From RPRI01 sp051233685 (GTDB lineage Bacteria > Desulfobacterota > Desulfobacteria > Desulfobacterales > RPRI01): a stretch of DNA of 64,000 bases. Made by a program: the position numbers and the translations under genes. Below are positions 18,598 through 28,649 of the stretch, one piece after another. The notes beneath the pieces are model-generated. The model did not search any database. It saw only the letters and a list, made by a program, of their open reading frames with translations, and had not been told where the DNA came from. Where the stretch lies: assembly GCF_051233685.1 (NCBI RefSeq), contig NZ_JBAMMY010000130.1:1-64000 (forward strand), in the 5' to 3' direction. Positions within the stretch are counted from its first letter, which is position 1. Each line of letters begins with the position of its first letter.

Positions 18598-19110
18598 TAC
18601 TTACCTCATCTGAATATCAAGGGAGAATATCCAACAGCAATATATCATAAAATTTTAAAATTTGAGATTTGTTAGGATAATATCAAACAACGAGCATCAA
18701 TTTGCACTATGCTATATTCGTTGCTCTTTTTAATAATACTTTTTGACATTATATATCTCAACCCTGTTTGAATTACAACAAGAGTAGTAATCTCCATATT
18801 ATGATATTATTATAACGCGGTTGCAATCCAATTTTTTATAACTATTCGGATTTAGCTAATTGATCATATTGATTATATTACAATATCTCATAATCCACAC
18901 AAAATATTACAAACCTTTAAATGATAGCGGGTAAAACAGGTTGTTTGAAATGCCATAATGATGAATTTTAAAAGATTTGCTTACATTATCATACCGTTTA
19001 TCTTCCTTCGATCTTCATTATTCCTTGTTCTATATTTGATATTCAAATTACTTTCATGCAGTTGCTATATATTAATTAACTTAGCGCTTATGCGAGGTAT
19101 GCCACCTTCT
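18598..19110. other. AT-rich intergenic region upstream of the N-ATPase operon
   Basis: 513 bp between the atpD start and the end of the U32 peptidase gene, both transcribed leftward. It must hold the N-ATPase promoter, but no single -35/-10 pair stands out among many AT-rich candidates. An open frame at 18958-19161 on the plus strand has no ribosome-binding site or family match and was not accepted. Confidence 0.5.
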
Positions 19111-20937
19111 CTATTGCTCTTCCAGGTAGATATGCATCACGCACAGATTGCAGTCAAATGAGAGCCGGTAATTCCTGTGATTATCGGTCAGCCTTAAGGG
19201 CTCTTTCAGAGAAATGGCTTTGGGGGTATGCCGCGGGCATGCGTCAAGCTGATGGCGGATGCAGTAACGGGTGGTCATAATCCTTTTTCCTGTCGGATTT
19301 CCACCGGCCTCAAGGGCAGGTTCGCTGACTACCGTTCCATGACGGGCGTAGAATCTTTTGGCTTGTTGGTTTAATACATTGGCTTGAAAACCCAATGTTG
19401 TTTCAGGATAAGACGCTGTGTTGGGAGAAAAGACCGCTGTTTTTCTCTGATATCGTTTCACGCGGATCTGATCCAGCAATTGCAGTGCCTCCCGTCGCAG
19501 GCGATTGATGATGCTGAGAGGCAGAAAGCCCGGATGCTCGGGACTTACGGATAATTCTTCGAGTTGATAAATTGTATTTCCGACACTGGATAGCTGCCCA
19601 ATTATCCGGTTTCCGGCGGTCTCCGGATTTCGGGCTACCTGATACAAGGTTTCGATGGTTGCTTTGGCCTGGTTACCATCTTCGTCGGTCACCTCAAGGG
19701 CAATCATGGTATCACTTTGCTGAAACCAAAGAGATATTCCTACCCTCCGAACGGAAGAGGACATCTCCAGCATCCGGAGAAATTCATGGTCATGGTTACG
19801 ATAGAGTTGTTCTCCCATCTTAAGCTCTTCCATGGTGTTGGGATAAATCCGGTCTCTGTCTACCCGGTTGACTCTGAATCCGGATAAAACGCCTGAGGGT
19901 GTAAAAAAGCAAAGACCATCTCCGTTTCTTATCCGATCCGTATCTATGCGAAAAAATCCCTTGCCCATCTCCGTAACCTTGCCGACACATTTTCCAAGAG
20001 ATTTCGAGGTATCAATGGCGCCGACTTTTTCTATCCGGCCAAAAAGGAAATGCCGGGTATATCCGCGGTTAAAAGTTTTGTCAGGATCAGGCTCAAATCC
20101 TGCGCTTGTTTTCCCTGAACCGGCACGGCAGTATTGGGGGTTATTTAAAATGAACCGGTCGATTTCCCGGCTAAAGGCAGCAGTTATATTTTTTACATAC
20201 CCAGCATCCTTGTAACGGCCCTCGATTTTAAATGAAGTAATCCCGGCTTTTACCAGATCGGGGATTAAGCCTGTCAGGCTCAGATCCTTTAAGGAAAGCA
20301 GGTGTTTATTTTCCAGTATTTTCTTGCCGTCTTCATCGCTCAGGGTATAGCGATGCCTGCATGGCTGGGCGCAGACACCGCGATTTGCGCTTCTTTTGGC
20401 AATGGCCTGGCTCATGTAGCATTGTCCGCTATAGGAGACACACAAAGCGCCGTGTACGAAAAATTCAAGCTCAACCTTTGTCTGGTTACGTATTATTTTA
20501 ATTTCCGCAAGCGAGAGTTCCCGGGCCAGGATGACACGGCTAAATCCCACTGCCTCAAGAAACTTTACTTTTTCCGGCGTGGTATTATGCATCTGGGTAC
20601 TGGCGATCAGTGGGATAGGTGGAAGATCGAGTTCAAGCAATCCCGCATCCTGAATAATGAGTCCATCAGCTCCTGCATCATATACTTGCCGGGTCAGTTT
20701 CAGTGCTTCAGGGAGTTCCTGATCGGTCACAATGGTATTAAGAGCTACATAAACCTTTGCAGCAAACAGATGGGCATACCGGATCAACTCAGCAATGTCT
20801 TCGATGGAATTTCCGGCGGCAGCACGCGCGCTGAAGCTGGGGGCGCCGATATACACTGCGTCAGCGCCATGATCAATGGCTGCGATGCCGATTTTAACAT
20901 TTCCGGCAGGAGAAAGCAGTTCCAATGGTATGATCAT
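19111..20937 (-). CDS. U32 family peptidase / RlhA-type protein
   Basis: A 608-residue U32 protein. The N-terminal barrel starts PLELLSPAGN with DHGADAVYIGAPSFSARA, and the family signature with conserved Cys follows: ELEFFVHGALCVSYSGQCYMS ... NRGVCAQPCRH (four Cys; a [4Fe-4S] site in the tRNA/rRNA-hydroxylating members such as TrhP and RlhA), then SLKDLSL and ITSFKIEGRYK. The long C-terminal part resembles the DUF3656-containing type. Those members act in rRNA or tRNA hydroxylation with prephenate; which substrate applies here cannot be read from sequence. GGAG precedes the ATG. Confidence 0.85.
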   Translation of the reverse strand: MIIPLELLSPAGNVKIGIAAIDHGADAVYIGAPSFSARAAAGNSIEDIAELIRYAHLFAAKVYVALNTIVTDQELPEALKLTRQVYDAGADGLIIQDAGLLELDLPPIPLIASTQMHNTTPEKVKFLEAVGFSRVILARELSLAEIKIIRNQTKVELEFFVHGALCVSYSGQCYMSQAIAKRSANRGVCAQPCRHRYTLSDEDGKKILENKHLLSLKDLSLTGLIPDLVKAGITSFKIEGRYKDAGYVKNITAAFSREIDRFILNNPQYCRAGSGKTSAGFEPDPDKTFNRGYTRHFLFGRIEKVGAIDTSKSLGKCVGKVTEMGKGFFRIDTDRIRNGDGLCFFTPSGVLSGFRVNRVDRDRIYPNTMEELKMGEQLYRNHDHEFLRMLEMSSSVRRVGISLWFQQSDTMIALEVTDEDGNQAKATIETLYQVARNPETAGNRIIGQLSSVGNTIYQLEELSVSPEHPGFLPLSIINRLRREALQLLDQIRVKRYQRKTAVFSPNTASYPETTLGFQANVLNQQAKRFYARHGTVVSEPALEAGGNPTGKRIMTTRYCIRHQLDACPRHTPKAISLKEPLRLTDNHRNYRLSFDCNLCVMHIYLEEQ

Positions 20938-20962
20938 GAACAGGCTCCGTTAACAGATGCCA

Positions 20963-21442
20963 TCAAACTGTACCCGGGCCAAAAGGCTTGCAGGAATTTA
21001 CGATAAACTGCCGGATAATCTTCTTTGCCTGATCGATATTAGAATACTCGGCTGTAATGATACCATCGCTTCCGGCAATCATTGCGGAAAGCCGTTTTCC
21101 GGTTTGCGGCCGGTATAGGGATAAAACCGGTTTACCCAGTGCACACGCCAGGCCCAGTTCATAGCCGACCCCCAGAGATGGGAGAGTCACTTCCGCTACT
21201 ATCAGATCACAGGCCTTCAGCCATGCAATATCCCTGTCATGAATGGCCCGGTCATTCGGACCATCATCGCCATCTTCGGTAAGTCCCGTATCCCCGACAT
21301 GTTCGGTTAGCACTTGCCCGAAATCACGAAGAAATTTAATCATCTCATGATACAGCAAAGCATCGCTGCGTCCGCCACGGATTGCTCCTGCAAAATATAT
21401 TTTCAGGCTTTGATTGTCATTTGAGACATTAATATTTTTCAT
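20963..21442 (-). CDS. DNPH1/RCL-like nucleoside 2-deoxyribosyltransferase-fold hydrolase
   Basis: 159 residues with the nucleoside 2-deoxyribosyltransferase fold: IYFAGAIRGGRSDA at the N-terminus, DRDIAWLKACDLIVAEVTLPSLGVGYELGLA with the catalytic Glu, and GKPVLSLYRP. The AGAIRGGR start and the short length match DNPH1 (RCL), which cuts 5'-deoxynucleotides at the N-glycosidic bond, more than the NDRT transferases. Same strand as the U32 gene, 25 bp before it. Confidence 0.8.
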   Translation of the reverse strand: MKNINVSNDNQSLKIYFAGAIRGGRSDALLYHEMIKFLRDFGQVLTEHVGDTGLTEDGDDGPNDRAIHDRDIAWLKACDLIVAEVTLPSLGVGYELGLACALGKPVLSLYRPQTGKRLSAMIAGSDGIITAEYSNIDQAKKIIRQFIVNSCKPFGPGTV

Positions 21443-21544
21443 TTCTTCATTCCATTAGCATAAAGCACTATCCTAAGACAAGGGCATCCTGGCAAGAAGC
21501 TGTCTGAAGAGGCCGGGATTTTTTATCTTTGCCTCTGTGCTTAC

Positions 21545-23035
21545 TTATCCCTGGATTTTTTTGTATTCTTTATTCCTTTTTAATTTTATCCATCCAAACC
21601 AGAACAACCCTGCAAGGGCAAATATAAAATAGCATGGAAATCCGATCAATGATTTAATAAATACAATATCTTCAAGTTCGTGACCGGATAATCCGGGCAG
21701 GACATGTGATGTCCGTTTGCGCAAATAAGCCAGTAAACCAGCATATAACAAGCCCATAACGCCATAGGCAAGGTTGAAAGACAAACCCTTAAAACTCAGT
21801 ACGGTTGCCCGTTGTTCTGATGCGGTCAGGGGATTTAAGTAATAACTTTGCAGATAATTATTTATATATATAACGCAAAACAGGAGAATTGCCGGAATCA
21901 ATCCGTAAAAAGGGATCATCATCAACATGCCCGCCAAGCCGGCAATGCAGAGGACGCACATGATATTTATATTGAAAAGCTGGGTATGTGTCTGCCCCAT
22001 TTTCCGGGCTATTTTCGGGATAAAAAGCCCAAAAGAAGAGACTATGGCGGAAATCAATCCAAACGACGCCTCAGGTAGATGAATAAGCCTGTAATACTCG
22101 CTGGTTAAGGTGATGATTATTCGGATCCAGTGATCAAAGAACATACCGGCCAGAATGATCATCAGAACAAACGGTGTTTGCAATATCCATCGCCCGGCTT
22201 TCAGCGTTAATTTGAATGCTTCTTTAACCGGTTTGCCCGCTTTCGTCCCGGCAATTCGCCTATTGGCTTCAATACTGTCTGATTCCAGCATTCTAAGTGA
22301 AACCGCAAGCGTACCTAAAGCCATCGCCAGCGTCATATACAGCGGAAACCGCATGGTTATCCCCTGATTTAACTGAATCTGCAAACCTATAAAATCCGCA
22401 GCCTTTTGCATTAAAACCGGGTCGTAAACCAATGCCCCCAGGATCATAGCCACCATTTGTACCATGGCGCCAAACCGCATCTGAATCTCCAGGACTTTCG
22501 GCCATTCATCAGAGCGATCCAGTTTTTTCAGTGTATCATAGGCAATAGCTTCATCAGCTCCGCTTGCACAGGCCTCCGCCGAACCGCTCAATATCCGGTT
22601 GGCCAGAAATATGGCAAACAGAAGCGTAATATTTCCACGGGGAGCAAAACAAAGCAGCGATATTTCAACGACCATAATAGCTGCACTAGTAACCAGCAGA
22701 TTACGGCGGCCGATAATATCCGCCATGGCGCCTGAAGGAACTTCCAGAAGCACAATGCTTATTGCCCAGGCCACGTTGAGCAATGCAAACTGTTCAAGGC
22801 TTAATCCGAAATCCAGAAACAGAATAGCAAACACAGGATAATAGAAGCGGGTATTAAACATTATCCGAAACAGGATAAACAATCGAATATTACGGATTTG
22901 CAGAAGGGGTGTTTGATTGTGCAACAGAATTTTCCTTAAAATCTCCTTTTCCGGGTATGCGTTCATCTGGCAGATTTTTGGTAGACCTGCAAGAAGTCCA
23001 TCATTTTTTTTACAGATTGTAAAATAAATTGACAT
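21545..23035 (-). CDS. MFS transporter
   Basis: A 496-residue membrane protein with about 12 hydrophobic segments. The MFS loop 2-3 motif appears as GAMADIIGRRNLL after EVPSGAMADIIG, the pattern of the MFS subfamily that also includes tetracycline/multidrug type carriers. The N-terminus (about 40 residues before the first helix) is long, and the start is not supported by a ribosome-binding site; an ATG at residue 24 is possible. Substrate unknown. Divergent from the efflux operon that begins 222 bp away. Confidence 0.75.
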   Translation of the reverse strand: MSIYFTICKKNDGLLAGLPKICQMNAYPEKEILRKILLHNQTPLLQIRNIRLFILFRIMFNTRFYYPVFAILFLDFGLSLEQFALLNVAWAISIVLLEVPSGAMADIIGRRNLLVTSAAIMVVEISLLCFAPRGNITLLFAIFLANRILSGSAEACASGADEAIAYDTLKKLDRSDEWPKVLEIQMRFGAMVQMVAMILGALVYDPVLMQKAADFIGLQIQLNQGITMRFPLYMTLAMALGTLAVSLRMLESDSIEANRRIAGTKAGKPVKEAFKLTLKAGRWILQTPFVLMIILAGMFFDHWIRIIITLTSEYYRLIHLPEASFGLISAIVSSFGLFIPKIARKMGQTHTQLFNINIMCVLCIAGLAGMLMMIPFYGLIPAILLFCVIYINNYLQSYYLNPLTASEQRATVLSFKGLSFNLAYGVMGLLYAGLLAYLRKRTSHVLPGLSGHELEDIVFIKSLIGFPCYFIFALAGLFWFGWIKLKRNKEYKKIQG

Positions 23036-23256
23036 AATTATTTTTTATTATTGCAAAAGTTCAATATGGTTATTATTTCTTTATTTAAAGAGTTACGTCT
23101 TATTATCTGCAATTCATCCAATGGCACATCCTTTGCTGATTATCAATTATAAAAGTCAAGTTTTATAACGGGTCCTTCATGGAACTTGTTGACTATAGGC
23201 CCCATAACCCACGAATTAAATAATCAATCTTTAATTCTGCGGAGCAAGGAACCAAG

Positions 23257-24822
23257 ATGATAATACATAAATATCAAACACAAAGTAATACATTGAATGC
23301 CATAAAAAAGAAATCGGCACAGGCCGGTTCCGTAAACAAAGCATTAATGAAAAGGAATTGGAATTGCAGCGCTTTTGTTTCTTTCCAATGCTTAAAAGTG
23401 AGATGGCCCATTATTTTGCTGACAACTCTGGCCTTAGCAACTATCATTTCCGGCTGTTCTCTGGCTCCTCCTAATATACTTCCAACGCCGCCAATAGCGA
23501 AAACCTATCCTGCGGAGTATGAACCGGTTATGGAAGGCAAGTCTGCTGTAACCAGAGAATGGCGTGAGTTTTTCACCGATCCGTGCATTCAGGATCTGAT
23601 TTCACGGGCATTGGATAACAACCGGAGCTTGCGTATTGCAATTCAGAGAGTTGCTGAGGCCCGTGCATTGTATGGCATCCAGCGCGCCGATCTGTTCCCA
23701 AATATCGGAGCTGCAACAAGCGGCCAAAGAGGCCGGACGCCTGCGGACCTGTCGGTGACGGGAGAAGCGGTAACCGCATCACAGTATCAGACAACGCTTA
23801 ATCTTCTTTCTTTCGAGCTTGATTTCTGGGGACGGGTTCGCAATCTTTCCGATGCCGCTCTTTCCGGCTACCTGGCCACCGAAGAGGCAAAACGATCTTT
23901 CACACTCGGCCTTATAGCAGAAGTAGCCAACACCTATCTGTCGGAAAGGGAATTTGACGAACGTATTGCGCTGGCACAAAAAACCCTTGCAGGACGCGAG
24001 GATTCTTATCGCATAGCCAAAAGAAAGTTTGAAGTCGGTTACACGTCCGAACTGGATGCGCGTCAGGCTGAAACCTTGCTCACCAGAGCCCGCAGCGATC
24101 TGGCGTCTCTATCTCTGGCTCGCGCACAGATTCATAATGCTCTCCGGGTATTGGTGGGAACTGATCTTAATAATCTGCCTTCACCTGCTTCTCTTTCCGA
24201 TCAAAAACTTGATTTTGATATTCCGGCCGGACTTCCATCGGATCTTTTGATCAACCGCCCGGATGTGCTTGCAGCAGAAAACCGTTTGAAAGCTGCAAAT
24301 GCCAACATTGGAGCGGCCAGGGCGGCTTTTCTTCCGCGTATCCAGCTAACCGGCGCATTTGGTACGGCAAGCGCCCAGCTTGACGGCCTGTTTGAAGCCG
24401 GCAGTAAGACCTGGAATTTTCTTCCGGTTATCACGCTTCCTCTGTTTGACGCCGGTCGTAACAAATCCGGCCTGGATATTGCGCAGGCACGCAAGAATAT
24501 TGCGGTGGCAGATTATGAATTGACTCTGCAGCAAGCTTTTCGTGAAGTGTCGGACTCACTTGCCGCCCGCAAACAACTGATGTTTAAGGTTCAGGCTCAG
24601 CGTGACACACTATCCGCCGAATCCGCCCGTACCAGGATAGTAAATTTACGTTATACAAACGGCGCTGCAAATTATCTGGAATTGCTTGATGCGCAACGCG
24701 ACCTTTTTTCCGCCGAGCAGCAGATGGTGCAAACTCAACGTGAACAGCTTACAAACGCAATCCTTTTGTATAAAGCTCTGGGCGGCGGAATTCTTAAAAA
24801 CAACACGTATAATCTTAATTGA
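23257..24822 (+). CDS. outer-membrane efflux lipoprotein, NodT/TolC family
   Basis: 521 residues; AAGGA 6 nt before the ATG supports this start although it leaves an unusually long leader before the hydrophobic segment and lipobox (LATIISGCSLAPP, Cys near residue 69). Two TolC-like repeats are visible, with FELDFWGRVRNLSDAALSGYLA, TSELDARQAETLL, NRPDVLAAENRLKAANANIGAARAAFLP and YTNGAANYLELLDAQRDLFSAEQ. It forms the outer-membrane channel for the adjoining HlyD/ABC genes. The HlyD start overlaps its stop. Confidence 0.9.
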   Translation: MIIHKYQTQSNTLNAIKKKSAQAGSVNKALMKRNWNCSAFVSFQCLKVRWPIILLTTLALATIISGCSLAPPNILPTPPIAKTYPAEYEPVMEGKSAVTREWREFFTDPCIQDLISRALDNNRSLRIAIQRVAEARALYGIQRADLFPNIGAATSGQRGRTPADLSVTGEAVTASQYQTTLNLLSFELDFWGRVRNLSDAALSGYLATEEAKRSFTLGLIAEVANTYLSEREFDERIALAQKTLAGREDSYRIAKRKFEVGYTSELDARQAETLLTRARSDLASLSLARAQIHNALRVLVGTDLNNLPSPASLSDQKLDFDIPAGLPSDLLINRPDVLAAENRLKAANANIGAARAAFLPRIQLTGAFGTASAQLDGLFEAGSKTWNFLPVITLPLFDAGRNKSGLDIAQARKNIAVADYELTLQQAFREVSDSLAARKQLMFKVQAQRDTLSAESARTRIVNLRYTNGAANYLELLDAQRDLFSAEQQMVQTQREQLTNAILLYKALGGGILKNNTYNLN

Positions 24823-25904
24823 TGGAGTATATGAATACGCTAATCAAAAAAATGTCGACAAGATTTATTGTTATACTTATTCTTGCGGCAAGCGCGTTTG
24901 GGCTATGGTGGATACTGAAGCCACGTGATCCGGACTCAAACTTTGCCAGCGGAAACGGTCGTGTTGAAGCTACCGAAATCGATGTTGCAGCCAAAGCCGC
25001 CGGTCGAATCAAGGAAATTTTTGTTGATGAAGGCGACATGGTTAAGGCAGGACAGGTTGCAGCCAGAATGGATACCCAGGTATTGACTGCCAATCTTATT
25101 CAAGCCCAGGCCCAGGTGCGTCAGGCTCAGAATGCCAAGGCTACGGCGCAGGCCATAGTTGCCCAGCGGGAAAGCGAGAAGGCGACTGCACATGCAATTG
25201 CAGTTCAGAGAGAAAGTGAGCTCTTAGTTGCCCAAAAAAAACTTCAACGTTCAGAAATACTGGTTGCAGAACATGCAGTATCAGCTCAGGAAGTCGATGA
25301 TGACAGCGCCCGGATGCAAAGCGCCAAAGCTGCATTTGTTGCAGCCCAGTCGCAGGTGATAGCAGCTCAATCCTCAATTGAGGCTGCACGTTCTCAGGTT
25401 ATACAGGCCCAGTCCGCTATTGAGGCTGCGCTTGCCAATGTTGAAAGAATCAACGCTGAGATTGATGACAGCATCCTGAAAGCTCCAAGAGACGGCCGTG
25501 TGCAGTATCGTATAGTTCAACCAGGAGAAGTGGTTGGCAGCGGAGGCAAGGTGGTAAGCCTTGTTGACCTTGAAGATGTATACATGACATTTTTTCTTCC
25601 TGAAAGAGCTGCCGGCAAGCTTGCCATAGGCAGTGATGTTCGGATTATTGTCGATGCCGCACCACAATACGTAGTGCCTGCAAAGATATCTTATGTAGCC
25701 AGCATAGCCCAGTTTACGCCCAAAACCGTTGAAACGGCCAGCGAAAGGCAAAAACTTGTTTTCAGGGTCAAAGCTAAAATTGATCCGTCGCTTTTGAAAC
25801 AGTATAAAGAGCAGGTCAAAACAGGCCTTCCGGGAGTAGCATATGTGCGTCTGAATCAGGACATCCCATGGCCTGAAAATCTGAATGTAAGGCTTCCTCA
25901 ATGA
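24822..25904 (+). CDS. HlyD-family membrane fusion protein
   Basis: About 360 residues. Three close starts exist (TTG 24819, ATG 24822, ATG 24831); the ATG overlapping the upstream stop as TGATG is chosen. A single N-terminal membrane helix, a biotinyl-lipoyl half-motif (RVEATEIDVAAKAAGRIKEI), a long Ala/Gln-rich coiled coil with tandem near-repeats of VAQRESEKATAHAIAVQRESE (about 95-215), the second lipoyl half (ILKAPRDGRVQYRIVQPGEVV) and a beta-barrel. Similar to YhiI/YbhG, which pair with RbbA- and YhhJ-like ABC proteins. Overlaps the next gene by 4 bp. Confidence 0.88.
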   Translation: MEYMNTLIKKMSTRFIVILILAASAFGLWWILKPRDPDSNFASGNGRVEATEIDVAAKAAGRIKEIFVDEGDMVKAGQVAARMDTQVLTANLIQAQAQVRQAQNAKATAQAIVAQRESEKATAHAIAVQRESELLVAQKKLQRSEILVAEHAVSAQEVDDDSARMQSAKAAFVAAQSQVIAAQSSIEAARSQVIQAQSAIEAALANVERINAEIDDSILKAPRDGRVQYRIVQPGEVVGSGGKVVSLVDLEDVYMTFFLPERAAGKLAIGSDVRIIVDAAPQYVVPAKISYVASIAQFTPKTVETASERQKLVFRVKAKIDPSLLKQYKEQVKTGLPGVAYVRLNQDIPWPENLNVRLPQ

Positions 25905-28648
25905 ATGATTCCGATAAAAAAGCAGAATCCGCGTTAGCGAAGCTCACAGCTGTAACGCATCGTTACGGTAATAAAACGGCGCTGGATGGTATAGATCTTG
26001 AAATTCCATCCGGTCGCATAATCGGATTTATAGGTCCTGATGGTGTTGGAAAATCTACACTGCTTGCAATTGCAGCAGGGGCGCGTTCTATACAGACAGG
26101 TAGTGTACAAGTACTTGGCGGTGATATGTCCTCAGCAAAACACCGCAACAATGTATGTCCGCGTATTGCCTATATGCCGCAGGGGCTTGGCAGGAACCTG
26201 TATTCGACGCTTTCAGTGTTCGAAAATGTGGATTTCTTTGGAAGATTATTCGGTCATAATCGAAATGAGCGGGAACAACGTATTTCCGAACTGCTGGCAA
26301 GCACCGGTCTGGCACCCTTTGCACAAAGGCCTGCGGGCAAGCTTTCCGGAGGCATGAAGCAGAAACTCGGATTATGCTGTGCGCTGATTCATGATCCTGA
26401 TCTTTTGATTTTAGATGAGCCTACAACCGGCGTGGATCCTTTGTCCCGCCACCAGTTCTGGGAACTGATTGATCGTATCCGCGGACGACGCTATGGTATG
26501 AGTGTAATAGTTGCAACAGCTTATATGGAAGAAGCCGAACGCTTTGACTGGCTGGTTGCCATGAACTCAGGCCGTATCCTTGCAACCGGCACGCCACACG
26601 AAATACTTAAGCAAACCGGAAAGAATAACCTTGATGATGCTTATATTGCGCTTTTACCGAATGCTGATAAACACCGTGATGTCCTTATTCAACCGAGGCG
26701 GGCGGATCTCAGTGAAGTTGCTATTGAAGCGCGCGGTCTTACACGCAGTTTTGGCGAATTTGTGGCTGTGGATCATGTTGATCTTCGAATCGAGCGAGGC
26801 GAAATATTCGGCTTTATAGGATCAAATGGCTGCGGTAAAACAACCACAATGAAAATGCTGACCGGTCTTTTGCCGGCAAGCGATGGTGAAGCATTCCTGT
26901 TCGGAAAACCTGTAGATCCTAAAAGCATAGACAGCCGCAGGCGTGTCGGCTATATGTCTCAGGCTTTTTCACTTTATTCCGAACTGACGGTGTTGCAAAA
27001 TCTGGAACTCCATGCCAGGTTGTTTCATATACCTGAAAATGAGATTGATGCTACCGTTAAAAAAATGATGGAGCGCTTTGACCTTGAACAGATAAAAGAC
27101 AGTTTTCCCGAAAGTCTTCCCCGTGGTATGCGGCAACGTCTTTCTCTTGCCGCGGCGGTTATCCATAAACCGGAAATACTGATACTTGACGAACCGACTT
27201 CGGGTGTCGATCCGCTGGCCCGTGACCGTTTTTGGGAATTAATTATTGAATTATCCCGCAAAGACGGGGTTACACTGTTTATTTCCACGCATTTCATGAA
27301 CGAGGCCAAACGCTGTGACCGTATTTCCCTTATGCATGCGGGTCGTATTTTAGCAAGCGATACACCGGAAAATATTGAGCATTCAAAAGGTGGTACATTA
27401 GAAGATGCTTTCATATCCTATCTTGAAGAAGCAGGACTGGAAAAGACAGACGATACTGCAAAAGAAGTTTCTCAAACCCAATCCGTATCTTTGCCTGAAA
27501 ACAATATTCCGGCAAGAAAGGCCTTCAGCTGGCAACGCATGATCAGCTATGCTTACCGCGAGACTTTGGAAGTGCGCAGAGATCCAATACGCCTGGCGTT
27601 AGCACTTTTGGGAACAGTTATTTTAATGTTTATTATGGGTTACGGTATAAGTCTTGACGTGGAAGACCTGTCCTTTGCAGTTATGGATCTTGATCAGAGC
27701 GTTGCCAGCCATGAATATACTTTAAATATTGCAGGATCACGATATTTTATTGAACATGATCCGATACTTAATTATGCTGATTTGGAACGCCGCATGCAAA
27801 ATGGAGAAATCAGCTTAGCCATGGAGATACCACCCGGCTTCGGGCGTAAACTTGCTGCAGGACAGCATCCTTCAATTGGTGTATGGATAGATGGAGCAAT
27901 GCCTAACAGAGCCGAAACAATATCCGGTTATGTTACAGGCATGCACTATTCTTACATTAATTACCTTATGTTAACCACCTATGGCGCGGTTCCTTCTTCC
28001 GGGCAGGCAAACATAGAAGTACGTTATCGTTATAACCCGGAAGTAAGAAGTTTAAATGCCATGGTACCGGCTGTGATACCTTTGCTGCTGATATTTATTC
28101 CTTCGATGCTGACTGCTTTGGGAGTAGTGCGTGAAAAGGAACTGGGATCTATTACCAACTTTTACGTAACCCCGGTAACGCGGCTTGAATTTCTAATAGG
28201 CAAACAAATCCCTTATATCGCATTGGGAATGGTAAACTTCGTTCTTATGATACTTTTAGCTGTTTTTGTTTTCAATGTACCTGTAAAAGGCAGCCTGCTC
28301 ACTTTAACTCTGGGAGCTTTATTATACGTTTCAGCGGCCACAGGCCTGGGACTTTTTATGTCCGGTTTCACAAAGAGCCAGATAGCGGCTATGTCGGGTA
28401 CGGCCATTTCCACAATACTTCCTGCAGTACAATTATCAGGCCTTATAAATCCTGTGTCTTCTTCCGAAGGCGTTACCAGATGGATAGGGAACATGTATCC
28501 CACCACACATTTTTTGATCATATGCCGCGGTGTGTTTTCTAAAGCACTTGGCCTTAAAGACCTTTATATCTTCTTCATTCCTTTATTGATCGCTATTCCC
28601 GTATTGCTCGGAATGTGTTTAATCTTTTTGAAAAAACAGGAGAAGTAA
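25901..28648 (+). CDS. RbbA-like ABC protein: two ATPase domains fused to a permease
   Basis: 915 residues. First ATPase (about 10-245): Walker A GPDGVGKSTLL, signature LSGGMKQKLG, Walker B LLILDEPTTGVDP. Second ATPase (about 265-500): Walker A GSNGCGKTTTM, Walker B ILILDEPTSGVDP, but signature LPRGMRQRLS instead of LSGG, so one of the two composite sites may be weakened. The C-terminal 375 residues are an ABC-2 permease with about six helices and a large extracytoplasmic loop. The layout is that of RbbA/YhiH. Substrate unknown; drug or lipid export is likely from the HlyD and TolC partners. Confidence 0.92.
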   Translation: MNDSDKKAESALAKLTAVTHRYGNKTALDGIDLEIPSGRIIGFIGPDGVGKSTLLAIAAGARSIQTGSVQVLGGDMSSAKHRNNVCPRIAYMPQGLGRNLYSTLSVFENVDFFGRLFGHNRNEREQRISELLASTGLAPFAQRPAGKLSGGMKQKLGLCCALIHDPDLLILDEPTTGVDPLSRHQFWELIDRIRGRRYGMSVIVATAYMEEAERFDWLVAMNSGRILATGTPHEILKQTGKNNLDDAYIALLPNADKHRDVLIQPRRADLSEVAIEARGLTRSFGEFVAVDHVDLRIERGEIFGFIGSNGCGKTTTMKMLTGLLPASDGEAFLFGKPVDPKSIDSRRRVGYMSQAFSLYSELTVLQNLELHARLFHIPENEIDATVKKMMERFDLEQIKDSFPESLPRGMRQRLSLAAAVIHKPEILILDEPTSGVDPLARDRFWELIIELSRKDGVTLFISTHFMNEAKRCDRISLMHAGRILASDTPENIEHSKGGTLEDAFISYLEEAGLEKTDDTAKEVSQTQSVSLPENNIPARKAFSWQRMISYAYRETLEVRRDPIRLALALLGTVILMFIMGYGISLDVEDLSFAVMDLDQSVASHEYTLNIAGSRYFIEHDPILNYADLERRMQNGEISLAMEIPPGFGRKLAAGQHPSIGVWIDGAMPNRAETISGYVTGMHYSYINYLMLTTYGAVPSSGQANIEVRYRYNPEVRSLNAMVPAVIPLLLIFIPSMLTALGVVREKELGSITNFYVTPVTRLEFLIGKQIPYIALGMVNFVLMILLAVFVFNVPVKGSLLTLTLGALLYVSAATGLGLFMSGFTKSQIAAMSGTAISTILPAVQLSGLINPVSSSEGVTRWIGNMYPTTHFLIICRGVFSKALGLKDLYIFFIPLLIAIPVLLGMCLIFLKKQEK

Positions 28649-28649
28649 A

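Noticed and set aside
18958..19161. Open frame near the end of the U32 peptidase gene
   Set aside because: Overlaps the real gene end and has no start signal; composition is that of AT-rich spacer.
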